Source: Mytilus galloprovincialis
Lineage: Eukaryota; Mollusca; Bivalvia; Mytilida; Mytilidae
Assembly (NCBI RefSeq): GCF_965363235.1
Contig: NC_134847.1
Location: 52,980,439-53,044,438 of the forward strand
DNA: 64,000 nucleotides
Direction of reading: 5' to 3'
Shown here: positions 24,986 to 39,665 of the stretch, piece after piece
How positions within the stretch are numbered: position 1 is the first letter of the stretch
Layout: every line of letters begins with the position of its first letter
The notes under the pieces: generated by a model
The model's input: the letters and a program-made list of their open reading frames with translations, nothing else
Database searches by the model: none
Told to the model about the DNA's origin: nothing
Translations under genes and position numbers: made by a program

Positions 24986-25234
24986 TATTCCTATATCTCT
25001 ATATGACTAATTTGTACAAGTATTTCTATTTTATTTGATAAACTTAACAACGTAAAATGATAAAACATAAAAAACATAGCTTCACTTCACAAATCTTAAA
25101 AAAAACACAACGTTTCACTGTATAAATAATATCAAATGACAATGATTTCTTAATCGAGTTACAATTGCAATAAAAGACACATCTATGGAGGCAGCACACG
25201 TAACGTTATTATACAAGTCAAGCTGAAAATGTAT

Positions 25235-28019
<2,785 letters not shown>

Positions 28020-28195
28020 TTTGTAGATTATAAGGTATTCTGAAAGACACAAATATCACATAAAACAGAATTCATGTATTATAATATATTTTTCGAAGCA
28101 AGAAGTCAAATTCAACGAATGCAGGGACATTGGATTTTCAACTTTATCATACTAGAAGAAAGAAATATTGAAAAATTATGAGTGTAAATGTACTA

Positions 28196-28850
28196 AAATG
28201 ATATAGGAAGATAGTGTGAGTGCCAATGAGACAACACTCCATCCAAATAACAATTTATAAAAGTAAACCATTATAGGTCAATGTGCGGCCTTCAACACAG
28301 AGCCTTGGCTCATACCGAACAACAAGCTATAAAGAGCCCCAAAATTACTAGTGTAAAACCATTCAAACGGGAAAATCAACGGTCTAATCTATATAAAAAA
28401 AAATGAGAAACGAGAAACACGTATAATTACATAAACAAACGACAACTACTGTACATCAGGAGTCGATTTCACAAAAAAAACATTCGACTAAGATTGATCG
28501 TAAGTATACTGATTTGTTCCTGACTTAAAACCAATCTTAGTCGTAAGGTTTTTTGTGAAATCGACTACAGATTCCCAACTTAGGACAAGCGGGATTAAAC
28601 GTTTTAATGGTACCAAACCTTCTCCCTTTTTCTGAAACAATAGCTTAACATCACAACATAGAAAAACACACGATAAAATATCAATTGGCAGGCTTAACTC
28701 AATCAAAAAACGTAAATTAACACACTATGAACGAATAAATTTGATCTGCGATATCTGAATGCAAATTCACAGTTAATAAAATATTAGGGACAAACATTCA
28801 AGGCCAAAAAGCAAACAAAAAGTCCAAACAAAGCCATGGCAAGACACCAC
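28196..28850 (-). repeat. Dispersed repeat, subfamily 2 (long copy in actin 2 leader intron)
   Basis: Starts 'gtgagtgccaatgagacaac' and contains 'ggtcaatgtgcggccttcaac', 'agccttggctcataccg', 'taggacaagcgggattaaac' and 'gatctgcgatatctg'. It is interrupted by a small MITE at 28461-28566. Confidence 0.7.
28461..28566. mobile_element. About 105-bp foldback MITE nested in the repeat
   Basis: The ends are inverted: 'gtcgatttcacaaaaaa' on the left and 'ttttttgtgaaatcgac' on the right, with inner arms 'cgactaagattg' and 'caatcttagtcg'. Uninterrupted copies of the host repeat lack it. Confidence 0.8.
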
Positions 28851-29079
28851 CGTTTTAATAATGTATACAGGTAAATAAAAAATAAATTTGTCGTTTTAGG
28901 TACTTATGTGTATAAAAGTATTTCAATAATTAGGATACCCCGAATAATCAAGTCGTTATATTACGATCACTTCGATCACTCCATTAACTTAATGTACTAA
29001 CCTTTTTTCTTCCTTTTGATTTATACAGATCTTTAAGTCTTCAAAACTTACATATGCCTATCAATCTTCAGGTTGCTCA

Positions 29080-29172
29080 TTTTATACTATATTGGCTGCG
29101 TCATCTCTTTGAATACTTCTCTGCGAGTTCCCATATATGGAGGAGAACTGTTTTCTCATTAGACATAAAAGG
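29080..29172 (-). promoter_or_regulatory. Actin 2 promoter: CArG box, CArG-like box, CCAAT and TATA
   Basis: The perfect CArG box CCATATATGG is at 29131-29140. A TATAAAA box (minus strand) is at 29080-29086, 44 bp downstream, with a CCAAT at 29091-29095. A CArG-like 'ccttttatgt' is at 29163-29172. Order and spacing match paralogue 1 while intervening bases differ, which suggests purifying selection on the sites. Confidence 0.75.
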
Positions 29173-29199
29173 TTACACATGTACCTTATTCGAATAGTC

Positions 29200-32100
29200 A
29201 CATTCTGATCTAAAAGCTATTTTTACCGATCCGTTTTTATCTTAATTCTAAATTTAGTTCTTACAGGTAGATACATGTATGTATACATATACATAAATCT
29301 ACATTTAAAAAAAACTTCTTATTCCTAATATGGATATTTCTATAATAAGTAATATAGCTATAGATTTTCAGGCTTTTGTCTAAACTTATTGATCCTCAGC
29401 AGAAAGATAGGACAAGTTTAAAAGAACTTTTATTCATGAAATATAATCAAAAACTAAAAATGTATTCAAATACCTTTTTGTATTTAATAACGTCTTTGAG
29501 TGTAAGTATGGAATTTAATATTCTGTAGGAAAACAATGTCAACAGTAATTCCTGTTTTCTGTTGAGGTGGGAAAATTCATTTGATAATATATAATTATAT
29601 AACCTCATCAAATAATCACCTGCTTGGAAAATTACATGTTTATGAATCAGTTAACGTTGATTGATGTTTGCTTAGAGTCCAGTAGACAACATCTAAAATC
29701 ATTCGGAAAGAAAGGAACTTAATAGAAAATACATATCTTGGTGTTGTTGTTGTTATTGGCTTTAAATTAGCTACAGTTAACTGCGAGTACTCTTAGATCT
29801 ATATTTGGGGTCTTTTTGTTGTTGTGAGGAAAAAAATTGAGAATGGAAACGACAGGAGCCTGTAATTACATTGTTGTCGTTTTTTTTTTGTTGTTTCTCA
29901 TACCGGGTATTTGTTTTTAAAAGTTTATTATTTTATATTGTTTGTTCTTCTATTGTGTTGTTGCATGTACTATTGTCTAAAGTTACGCGGTAGTTGGCCT
30001 GCCGCCCTCAAAAATGATGAACCTCAACAAATGGAAGTTTTTAACGACCTTGACTGGCTATACCAAAATGATGAACCTTTTTCATGTAAGGGCCTTTAAT
30101 AGACGTATGTTACACCATCTTCACAATGTACTTCCAACAGCTGATGTGCCAGGTGGATTGTACCATTATATTGATTAGGGAGATAATCAGCCAGGCCAAC
30201 CCATTTGACTGAATAAGGGGGTTATCAGCTTGATAGATAAAATACTACACAAATTCGTCTAAAAATAAACGGATCTTTGAAGAAAATGTTTTTAAATGTT
30301 AGGACCTACAAAAAAAAGTTCACAATGACTAACTGTTCTGGCAGTGGTCTATATATAACTATTGTCTGAATTTATAGTTTCGAATAAGCCTAAACCAATA
30401 AATGCCGATAGTGTTCGAAATAAAGATGACATCAAAACGTAGGCAAATCTTAAAACACAACACAGTTATCTCCAAACCGTCAGACCTTTGGGTTATCCGA
30501 GTGAATAGTGCGTCGGTACTTTCGTTCTAGCATGGCCTAAATAAAAGATACGTCACTTCTGGTTGCAAATGTAGTCAGCTCACTAAGGTGAACGATTCAA
30601 ATTTATATTCACTCTCGATCTTAATGCATTCGTGATAGATGTAATATAAAACGTTTTTATTTTTTTTATGTTTTGTGAGGTTTTACAACTAAAAAATTAC
30701 ACAACATGTTCAGTGGAGTTAATATGTGGGTGTTTCAATAGGTACGCGTGACGTTTCTAACATCATTTGAAATAACACCAGAAGCCTTGTTTAGCATCTA
30801 GAATACGGCCTATATGACGTAGATTTTGAACTGACTTCCCAAACGAGCCGAACTTCTGTAATGGGTTCGTGAATAAAAAGAATTCTATAGGATAAAAAAA
30901 AATACAAGTTGAACTTGAAATACGATTTAAGAAGAAAAAAAAAGAGAAAACAAATGTGTGACCGACCTTGTTACTTGCTACAAGTAAAATATTGAAAATT
31001 TCTATATCAACCCGTTTGAATTATCTCCCCTTAAGAGGCAAAGTAGACAATTTGATTCATACACACACAAAAATTTCGTATTTGATAACTCAGTTTGAAA
31101 AATTCGATAATTCAGTTATTTTTCTTCATTCCATCACGTAATTGCCAATCTGTTTTAAAATATTTGCAGGCTTTTGAAGCAAAATTAATGACTAGACTTT
31201 TTTACATTTCAAGATGGTGGTATACAGTTAATCTATCCTTAAAGCCAGTAGAATATTTTTATAACTCACTAAGAGAAAGATAAAAGTATCTTTAATAGTT
31301 ATTCTTGGAATTTTTGTTTAAAATACAAAATGAAAAAAAGAAAAATGATGACACATTAAGATGGAACACTATTACAATCTGGAATTGATATCATACCAAA
31401 TCTAGAAACTAGGAAAGTCCGAGAGCAATGTTTCCAATCACCAAAAGTGCGAAGCCAGAAAAACAACTTATATTAACGCTTTTAGTACGTTCAGAATACG
31501 CTCTTAGTCCCCCCCCTTTTTTTTTTATCTTCGGCCTGTTTTGAAGCTAATTAGAACTGTCAAACTTTATGAGATACTAGATCGGTCAGCTAACCAATCA
31601 ATTTCATGTCAAGATAATCCCAAAAAGTTTTAATTCAGCTTATCCAAATGGAACCTGTATTTGATCTTTAACCTTTCTTTATACTTTAAATACTCAATGA
31701 TAATATTTTGATCAAATATTGATTTTTAAAAATCTACACAATATGTGTATTACCTATATATAAAGTCCCCTCAGTGCATGTTTTTAGTTCGATAACTATG
31801 TACTACGGATGAATTATATTTACATAAAAAGGATTTAAACGAGATTAATACCTCAACGGAGTTGTTTGCAAATATAAATAGTAACTTTTCCCAACAGTGC
31901 GATATGAATAAAGAATCTAACAATATGATATAAGGTAAGATATTTAATGTACAGAATATTTACCTACCGGTATGATTTCTCGATATGTCTGATTTAGTTT
32001 TTTTTTTTTTTTTATTAGAAACTTTTCTTCAAGGTACTTTCTTTGTATTTCAAAAGTTTAATGAGGAACACATTTTATAACACATTTTAAATTATTTTGT

Positions 32101-32260
32101 GTTTTAAGGAAGATACTTTTGTGTATTTTTTTGTAAAAGGACTTTTCTGGTTTACATCTGTCAAATGTTATGTCAATTTGAAACATTTCAGAGAGGTTGT
32201 TGTTATTATAACCGGAAGAAAAGTGACTTTAAGAACTTTTACAATAATTCGCAAAGTGCT
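29200..32260. other. No gene recognised
   Basis: AT-rich sequence. A fragment of the dispersed repeat (5' part, 'aactgcgagtactcttagat') is at about 29750-29900. Short open frames (29911-30099, 31095-31283, 32097-32300) have no recognisable motif. Confidence 0.5.
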
Positions 32261-32261
32261 T

Positions 32262-32385
32262 TACATGAACTCTCGTTTTGAATTAAATATTTATATTTAA
32301 TCTCGTTTTGATTTGCTATTTATATGAACTCTCGTTTTAAATTGAATATTTATATGAACTCTCGTTTTAAATTGAATATTTCCCA
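32262..32385. repeat. Short tandem repeat, about 33-bp unit
   Basis: About four imperfect units reading 'atgaactctcgttttaaat' followed by 'tgaatatttat'. Confidence 0.75.
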
Positions 32386-32877
32386 TTTTAGTTTTAAGTT
32401 GAATATTTGTTGTTTTATTCTTAAATATAATGTTTCTTATTTCAAATATCCATAGAGATTATAGAGTTACTATTTTACAACTTAATCCGATGGCTGTCAA
32501 ATGTGCGAGATAATACATGTATCTAACACTCGAATTACAACAGCAATTATCTCTATTTTATAAAGTTTAGCCGGGGGACAATAATCCTATTATTATTACA
32601 TATCATTGGACAATTATATTTATATTTTATAAGAACCTTTTATAATGTTTTAATACCCTTATCTTTGAATTAATTTATGTTTTGTAAACTGTTGCTGGGG
32701 CTTTCAAACTGTAAACTTGTGAATAAATTTGTACATTGTATATATTTTATACGGTCTTGCGTTTAAAGCAGCTATAGTGACGATTATAGACCAACACACT
32801 TTAATGTGACCCGTGCCGAAGTTCACGGACTTAATGCCGTAATTTCACGGGGTTATATTATCTCAAAACCCGCAACA

Positions 32878-33000
32878 AAAAATGTGGTACGAGTACCAGT
32901 GAGACAACTCTCCGTCCAAGTCACAATTAGTAAAAAGTAAACCATTATAGGTCAAAGTACATGTACGCCTTCAACACGGAGCCTAATAGGCTCAGATACT
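32878..33000 (-). repeat. Dispersed repeat, subfamily 2 (fragment)
   Basis: Starts 'aaaaaatgtggtacgagtac' and contains 'agtgagacaactctccgtcc', 'accattataggtcaa' and 'gccttcaacacggagcc'. Confidence 0.65.
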
Positions 33001-34035
33001 ATAATTGTTAAACTTTTATGACACTTCATGTACACACGTATGTTGTTTGTTATGGTATTTGCAGTCGCTTGGAGATCTATGTTTAACTTAAATGTATTCA
33101 TAATTTAACTGTAATGAACACGAAGTAATATAAAACGGGAAATGCATTTTATTTTTCACTTGCCTGTCATAAAAGATATAAAGTAGACACGACAAGACAA
33201 GATATAGTATAGTACATGACTGTATGTAAACAAATTGCTGGCTTTAATTCTTTTTGTGTTGTTGAGTTGATTTCTGTTTCTGTCATGCTTTTATTCAAAG
33301 AAATATAATCGTATAGAATGGTCGCATCCTCGGTCATAACTTTAGCATTGAAAATAAAATGTGTCCACTTAAATCTTTTGTATATACAATAGATCATCGT
33401 CTCTTATATATACATGTGTATTTGTGCAGTATCATTTCATAACTGTACACCAACATTTTATATATTGGCCAATGGGCCGGTGCTGTCGTGGAATGTAATC
33501 TGCTTTGTTTTTAAATATTAGTTTCCAATGAAGTAATTTTTGAAACGTCTATTCCATGAAAATTAAGGCAAAGTTTTATAAATCTTCGCTAGCCAAGGGC
33601 CACGGTCCACTCTCCACCTGGACCATAATCCTTGTGCAGCGAAGATGGGTTTTATAAAACCTGAATCTGTAGATAACGTGATAGTCTCGTTTATGGTTAT
33701 TTTGGATAAATTAATCAGATCGGTACTGTAAATAGTCCTGAATGATTTTATTATTCGTGATAAAGTAAGATCTAAATGGTGTCTTCTACTCAAGAATATT
33801 TATTGTATTTACTTGTTTACATAATAATACAAATCTCCAACAATTATGATTACATCTATAACTTTCAGTAATACTGATTTGACATTTATACTAAGAATTT
33901 TTTAAACTGGTTAATATGGTTAAGTTATCAAATAATATTAAAATAAATTTATCTACTAGTATTTGACACAATGAAATAGCCATATGAGATATATGAAATA
34001 GTTATTTAATAAACATTGAATACATGTTTCTGAAA
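33001..34035. other. No gene recognised
   Basis: AT-rich. A GC-richer island at 33580-33660 ('gctagccaagggccacggtc') looks like another dispersed repeat and explains the open frame at 33563-33793. Confidence 0.45.
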
Positions 34036-34255
34036 AGGGACGACATAAAAAAATTAATGAAGGATAAAAAAAAACTTAATTCAAATAGTTTGGGGTGGGG
34101 CGGGAGGGGGTCAAAATTGAAGCAAGTTTTGTTTTATATATATCCTTATTGGTATCAATTTTTCCCAAATTAAGTTAAGAGGGGGTAGGGGGGTCAGTGA
34201 AAAAAATATATGAATTAAGTTTTTTATCCTACATTGAACTTTTGAAGTCGTCCCT
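34036..34255. mobile_element. 220-bp MITE carrying an internal G-quadruplex motif
   Basis: The ends are 'agggacgac' (34036) and its complement 'gtcgtccct' (ending 34255). Inverted similarity continues to 'ggataaaaaa..cttaattca' on both sides. The interior contains GGGGTGGGGCGGGAGGGGG at 34092-34110 and a second G-rich run near 34180-34196. Confidence 0.75.
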
Positions 34256-34402
34256 AGCTAATATATCATTGTGTCAATAAAGTTATATACTGCTGCACAA
34301 ATGCATTCATTTTTATATTTTCAAAGATTTTTTTCTTCAGATAAACAACGTGTCTTTTGTATTTTTTGCTTTGCATTTATACCTTTTTTCAATTATCTTT
34401 AA

Positions 34403-35101
34403 TTATTTCCAGATTTTTTTATATCGAAGGGTTGACAATTCTGTAGTGTCTTTTTTCTTCTTTGGTAGAAAATCTTCTAGGCAGTCATCAATTATATCTT
34501 GCACTATTAAACATTCTTGATAAAATATTCTATGAGCTGACAGGAACTTTCTATAGTGGTTGTATAGGAACAACTTCTGGTTTATCTGTAGATTTTCAAT
34601 CCTTTGTACTACGAGATTATCTAATTCGATGCTTTCTTCCTCTTTTTGTTTTAACGTTTGATATGCTTGTTCTTTTTCCCAAATAGGGGCTCTGTCACTT
34701 TCATAAACCTGTTCGACATGTTCTCTGACATTTCTTAATTCTTTTTTCAGTTCTTTTCTTGCTTCCCTTGCCTCCAAAACTAAATGAAAATGTTCACCGA
34801 ACTGTTGGAACCCGTTGCCAAGTTTGGCAATATCTTCCTCTAGCAATGAATATAAATCTACACTGTCCTTCAGGACGTTTTTAAAATGACCATATTTTGA
34901 CCAGTCTGTTCCACATAGTTCCAATACTGTAACGTTAAATCCTTTTAAAGCTTTTTGCATGACTTTGACACTTTCCATACACGAAACAGTGGCATTACCT
35001 AACTGTTGAAATATTGTAACTTGCCTATAAAATTTTGGTATCAGTTCTTCTACTGCATCTTCAATGGGTTCCATAATTCTATCAGGCCATCGTGTCACCA
35101 C
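34403..35101 (-). CDS. Intronless BAR-like coiled-coil protein, 232 aa
   Basis: Single uninterrupted frame with an in-frame stop 15 bases before the ATG, so the start is well placed. The protein is strongly helical and charged. A first helix bundle region (about 10-90) contains no membrane segment. Residues about 95-165 have a heptad-like, KEL/REH/EEE-rich coiled coil. The last helix (about 175-215) has the pattern HYRKF, then FYQEC, then DDCLEDF, which resembles the third helix of BAR-domain proteins, where a conserved 'FF-x-EC' motif is common. A basic PKKKKD tail follows. BAR domains bind and bend membranes. The family assignment is tentative. Absence of introns in an intron-rich neighbourhood suggests a retrogene or a single-exon gene. 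A TGACGTCG (CRE-like) site lies at 35127-35134, about 26-33 bp upstream of the start codon. Confidence 0.65.
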   Translation of the reverse strand: MVTRWPDRIMEPIEDAVEELIPKFYRQVTIFQQLGNATVSCMESVKVMQKALKGFNVTVLELCGTDWSKYGHFKNVLKDSVDLYSLLEEDIAKLGNGFQQFGEHFHLVLEAREARKELKKELRNVREHVEQVYESDRAPIWEKEQAYQTLKQKEEESIELDNLVVQRIENLQINQKLFLYNHYRKFLSAHRIFYQECLIVQDIIDDCLEDFLPKKKKDTTELSTLRYKKIWK

Positions 35102-35126
35102 CGCAACCGTTACTAATAGAGAGTAG

Positions 35127-35134
35127 CGACGTCA
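35127..35134 (-). promoter_or_regulatory. CRE-like element upstream of the BAR-like gene
   Basis: TGACGTCG on the minus strand, about 26-33 bp upstream of the ATG, contains the GACGTC palindrome of CREB/ATF sites. The proximity suggests a short leader. Inference only. Confidence 0.35.
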
Positions 35135-35309
35135 CAAAATATACCCCTTACCGTAACTCCTTCTGGACCAATTGTAACTGGAACGTCACATTCAATGTGA
35201 AAAGACAAAAATAATTTGTGAAGTTGTATTTCACTTTACTTCTACAATTGAATTATATAATAATTATTGGTTATTTATCTTTAGCTGAATGTCAGTGGCA
35301 AATATTTCA

Positions 35310-35465
35310 ATACCCGAACTTTAAAGTTGCCCTTCATACTACAAGCTTACCGGAGAAGCAGGAAATACTAATCATTTAAAGAATATGGTGGACTCGACCG
35401 GGGTTCGAACACACGACGTCCCGCACTTTAGGCGAACACGCTATCACGAGACATGCGAGGTGGGG
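35310..35465 (-). repeat. tRNA-derived SINE candidate
   Basis: On the minus strand a tRNA-like head runs from about 35465. It has 'ctcgtgatagcgtg' (box A-like) and 'gtgttcgaaccccgg' (perfect box B, TGTTCGAACCC), spaced as in a tRNA, then an AT-rich body. The acceptor stem does not pair well, so this is a SINE and not a tRNA gene. Confidence 0.7.
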
Positions 35466-36111
35466 TTTCTATAATATTGAACATGCTGAGTATGGTATAA
35501 AAATTGTCTATTGAACCATCGATCATTCCTTTTTTTAATTTATTTTATACAAAATGCATGAAGTCGTATCCTAAATCCTACAATCGAGTATGTCAGATAG
35601 CACTCAAGTTTTGTTCTTTTACATGGATAGTACTTTTTTAAATTACAATCTACCTAAGCGTGATCCTTACAAGGCTTGAATTTGTTTTAAAATCGAACCA
35701 AACAGTTATAGCATTTTTTTTTTTGGTTCATAGAAATCAAATCAATTTAAATGAAAACACATTCGTGTTGTATTATTTCTACTGTTGGTTGTGTTTGTTT
35801 TTCATTAAAGAAATAAATTTAGTTTGAAACTGATTAAATCAATTATAACAGTTGAAATATACATAAGTTGTTGAAAGTTTATTATGTTTTGATAATGATC
35901 TGAAATTTACAAAGCGAATACTAATATCTTCTCGTGGACCAAAAACAATCAAAGAAAATCTGTTTGGGATCTTGTAATTTATCCAAAAATCAAATTAAGA
36001 TAAATGATATATTTATAAAAATATAAGAGAGTTTCTTGTAACTGATGTAAATTAGAGATAAGTTTATAAAATCCCTGCCAGAAATGTTAATATGATTTTT
36101 ATGACAGTAAC

Positions 36112-36380
36112 ATAACCGCCTAGGTGGTCTCGTGGAAACATGCTCGCCTCTAGTCCAATCGATTTTGGGATCAACACCAACTATGCCAAACTTAAAATGA
36201 CATTTTTCAAACGATGTGTAGCCTCTAGACTCGTGGTTAAAGTAAAGACCGGTATTCTAGGAATCATAAATATGTGTCAGGGAAGGGAGACATATCCTCC
36301 TGTGTTCGTTACCATGTGAATAAGCATGCATGTTGAAAGTTCGACTTAGCGTGTCGATCCATAGTACAAAGACTTTAAAG
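36112..36380 (+). repeat. Second tRNA-like SINE candidate
   Basis: 'gcctaggtggtctcgtgg' (box A-like) is followed by 'tcgcctctag' and a decayed box B ('tttgggatcaac'). A GC-richer body with 'gactcgtggttaaagtaaag' and 'cgacttagcgtgtcgatcc' follows. The weaker box B suggests an older copy. Confidence 0.55.
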
Positions 36381-36399
36381 TAAAGTTTATATTCATATC

Positions 36400-39300
36400 A
36401 CATTTTTTAAATTATTTATTTACAATATTTACATAGCGCACTATCTTACTAAACTTACTAAAATATAAGCGCTTAACAAACAAAAAAAACAACATTTGTA
36501 TGGTATTGTTTTGATATCCACGAAATATTTGCCACTGGACTACTTTTAAACATTATTAGTCCGTCATCATATAAAATAATTTACTAATAAAATAAGATAC
36601 GATATATCAACAAGAGTTAAAAGACAAGAATCCTTAACCGTGCATAATGCAATTCAGATACATAGCAACACTATCCCCCGGAGGCACAGAATGATAGACA
36701 ATGTATAAAGCTGGTCTTGTTTTCTTCAAAATCCAATTGGCTGTTAAATGTGATTTTTGACTTGTTCTCGGTTACTGAAAAAAAAAAACATTAGTTCTGG
36801 AACTTTCATATCTGTTTTGTGTATAATTTATATGTAGTTGCTATATTCCTACCTAATTTTTTTTTGTTAATACATCTGTGTCTTTCCGTACTGATTAGCG
36901 TTAGTTTCTTTTCCCGGGCCAAACATACACAAAATGATTGCCACGTTTTTATCCAATTGAAATCAAACGTGGGGCTTAGTATGAATATGCATGTAGAAGG
37001 AAAATTGCATCGTAAGCGCTCTCAAGCGTATTAAATTTCTTGTTTCATTTTATGAAAGTCATATCATAGGTATAATCACCAATATTCAAGACGGCTCCGA
37101 ATATAATAGCTGATAAATTATTTCCCCCGGAGTTATGGGCCTTGCAAATGTATATTCTATGGACTATTGCATTCAAGGTAAACCTCACTGAAAATTACAA
37201 AGTAGAAATAGCAAATAAACATGCACATAAAAAAAAACAAATAAAATTATATAAGAGAAAAAGTGCGCTTGTGATTATTTAAGAACGCTTCTGCGTAGCG
37301 AAGCGAGCTTGATAAAAATACCGAGTCAAACTATTTTCCTTCAAAGACACATTATCCGTAAAATGTATGGATATGATGTTTATATAGACAGAATTTAATC
37401 TACATACAATGTGTACAACACATAAGTATGTATAAAATATTAGAAATATTTTCAATATGATAGATTGGCCCCGTAGGCTATAGTTTATTATTTCTTTGAA
37501 TCAAGACGCACAATATCTTAAAATCCTGAAATTCAAAGCCTTAGATAAATCAACGTGACAAAACAAAAATTGTGTTGTTTAAAGTTTTAAACAATACCAT
37601 AACAATAGTATAAACATTGATCATTAAGCGGATTCACAAATATTGTTAGTCATTTATTTATCAAACTGGGATTTATTCTTTTGAGTGTGAAAAACCAAGT
37701 TTGTATTTTCATTGCATTATGATGAACCCAGTTTGTATTTTTATAGCATTATAATGAAATTTCAATTAATCTTAACTCTTCACTTTCATTTAAAGCAGAT
37801 CAAATAAGTTAAAAGGTCAATTTGGACATAAAATATTTTGAAAGTGATAAAAGATTTAACAGGGTAAATATTGCAACTTTTATACTCGGACCTTATACCT
37901 TTAATTTAGAATTGGTATGTATTTTGTTAGCTTGTTTAATTTTATATTTTTGTAGGTAACTTACGCATGTTATTTTAATTCTATTTTTCAATTATTTTGC
38001 ATATTACTAAATTTATAATATTCGTTCCCTTTACTAGGTACTCCTCTCCGTCCCCTATTTCTTATAGCGTATCCTTTGATAAAGTGTTAAAGAATATGAG
38101 TATGCGTCTACGAGACAGTACTCAGACGACAAAAAATGCCTTGATTGTGTCGGTTAAAGTTATATCTTTGGTTAGCTTGCTTGTAAGCTGAGGCATTAGT
38201 AATTATAGTAGGTTAGGTATACTACCCTCTTTTAAGAATATACTAGTCCAACTTATAACCAGTGTAACTGTCTGGTCATTGTCCTGATTGACGGATATGT
38301 TTGTCTGTATTTGATTTGACTCAAACATAATTGACTCAAATTCAACGTGGTTTAATACACATCATGCTAGCTGCTTTCACTCAGGTGAATACAATACTAG
38401 GGATTTCCAGATTACAATTTAAAAAGAAAACTGCTGTTGCTCTCATTGTGTACAAGTACAAATATTACAAAAATAGAAATCGATAAAAAAAAAAACACGT
38501 AAAATCATATAGTTTCGCTATATTTTACGATCAATTTTAGTTAAAACAGTCACAAATGATTGTGTGCCGTTCCATTCGTCATTGCAACACAATGGAATTC
38601 GCAATCATGTACAGAGGACTTTGGTATATGTCCCCTGTCGCGGTGTTGCATTTGTAGAACAAATAGTCGGTAATAGGATGTGCAGTAGAACATTATAAAA
38701 TCAATTTCGGACAATAGGAACTGTAGTGCCCAAACAAGACGATAATTTCCATGCCACGCAATCATCAAACATACAGACACTTAAGTCTGCTTGTTAACAA
38801 ATCATTCGTTAATGATAATTGTTCGGTAATTTACAAATCAGAGTGGTTTCAGTCGTACATTAAGATTAATATTGAAGTCATCAAAAATAGATTTACTAAT
38901 TTTCATCTTAATATTACTATTGCATTCGACATTTGATGGACAAACTAGACTAAGTACTCCAATAGCGAATACTCCGAACAGTGTCAATATAATATAGTTA
39001 GGTAGGTTCTAAAAAGAATGAACGAAGGAAAATTTGGACTAACTCTCACTTAGGGATAACGTTGAACGGTTCGTGTTCAGAGAGCAATCGCATTACAATA
39101 GAACTTTGAAAAGAACTCGCTAGGAGTAAAATAGTCTGTACTTTTAGTCTTGTGCTTATAGTTGACAATCCTTGTACGAACAGCAGCACGACAAATATCC
39201 ATTTGATATATGGACAATTCGCGACAGTTGAAGTATGTAGTTATATCACAAGAAAATTTATCTCATAACTCTACTATTGTAAAGTATGGAAGCGCATATG

Positions 39301-39560
39301 GTAGTAAAGGGTTATAGGCTATTGATTTTGAGATTTAAACCGAAAAGATGTAGTAATACCAGTAATTTAATTATTTGCACAATATCGCAAACTTCTCCAT
39401 TACGTATTTATAAACCATGAAAGTTTAAATGGATATGATACCTGAAACTATAGACATACATAATATACAGGTATTGTGAATAATTAAGTACATCCAGTCA
39501 TACATTTATGAAATAATTGTACCACGACTATACAGTTACATATATGTACATATTTTGCAG
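36400..39560. other. No gene recognised
   Basis: AT-rich intergenic sequence upstream of the copine gene. Short frames at 36819-37034, 37997-38191 and 38550-38936 have no recognisable domains. A 5'UTR exon of the copine gene is expected here, because the ATG exon is preceded by an acceptor, but I could not place it. Confidence 0.5.
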
Positions 39561-39665
39561 GAAAAGATTTGAAAGATCCCGGATGAAATGTGGTTTGTAT
39601 TCTACAGTTTAAAAATGGCATTAAATATATTACACTTATAGAGGAATTATCTATGTTTAGTTACT

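Larger units (their letters stand above)
28039..29056 (-). other. 5'UTR exon and leader intron of actin paralogue 2 (inferred)
   Basis: A donor 'ggttagtac' ends a putative non-coding exon at 29002, about 50 nt after the start expected from the TATA box. The acceptor 'ctttcag' opens the ATG exon at 28039. The leader intron (28040-29001) has received a dispersed repeat (28196-28850). The arrangement parallels paralogue 1. Confidence 0.6.

Noticed and set aside
35395..35465. tRNA gene on the minus strand
   Set aside because: Box B is perfect but the acceptor stem does not pair and an AT-rich body follows, so a SINE is the better call.
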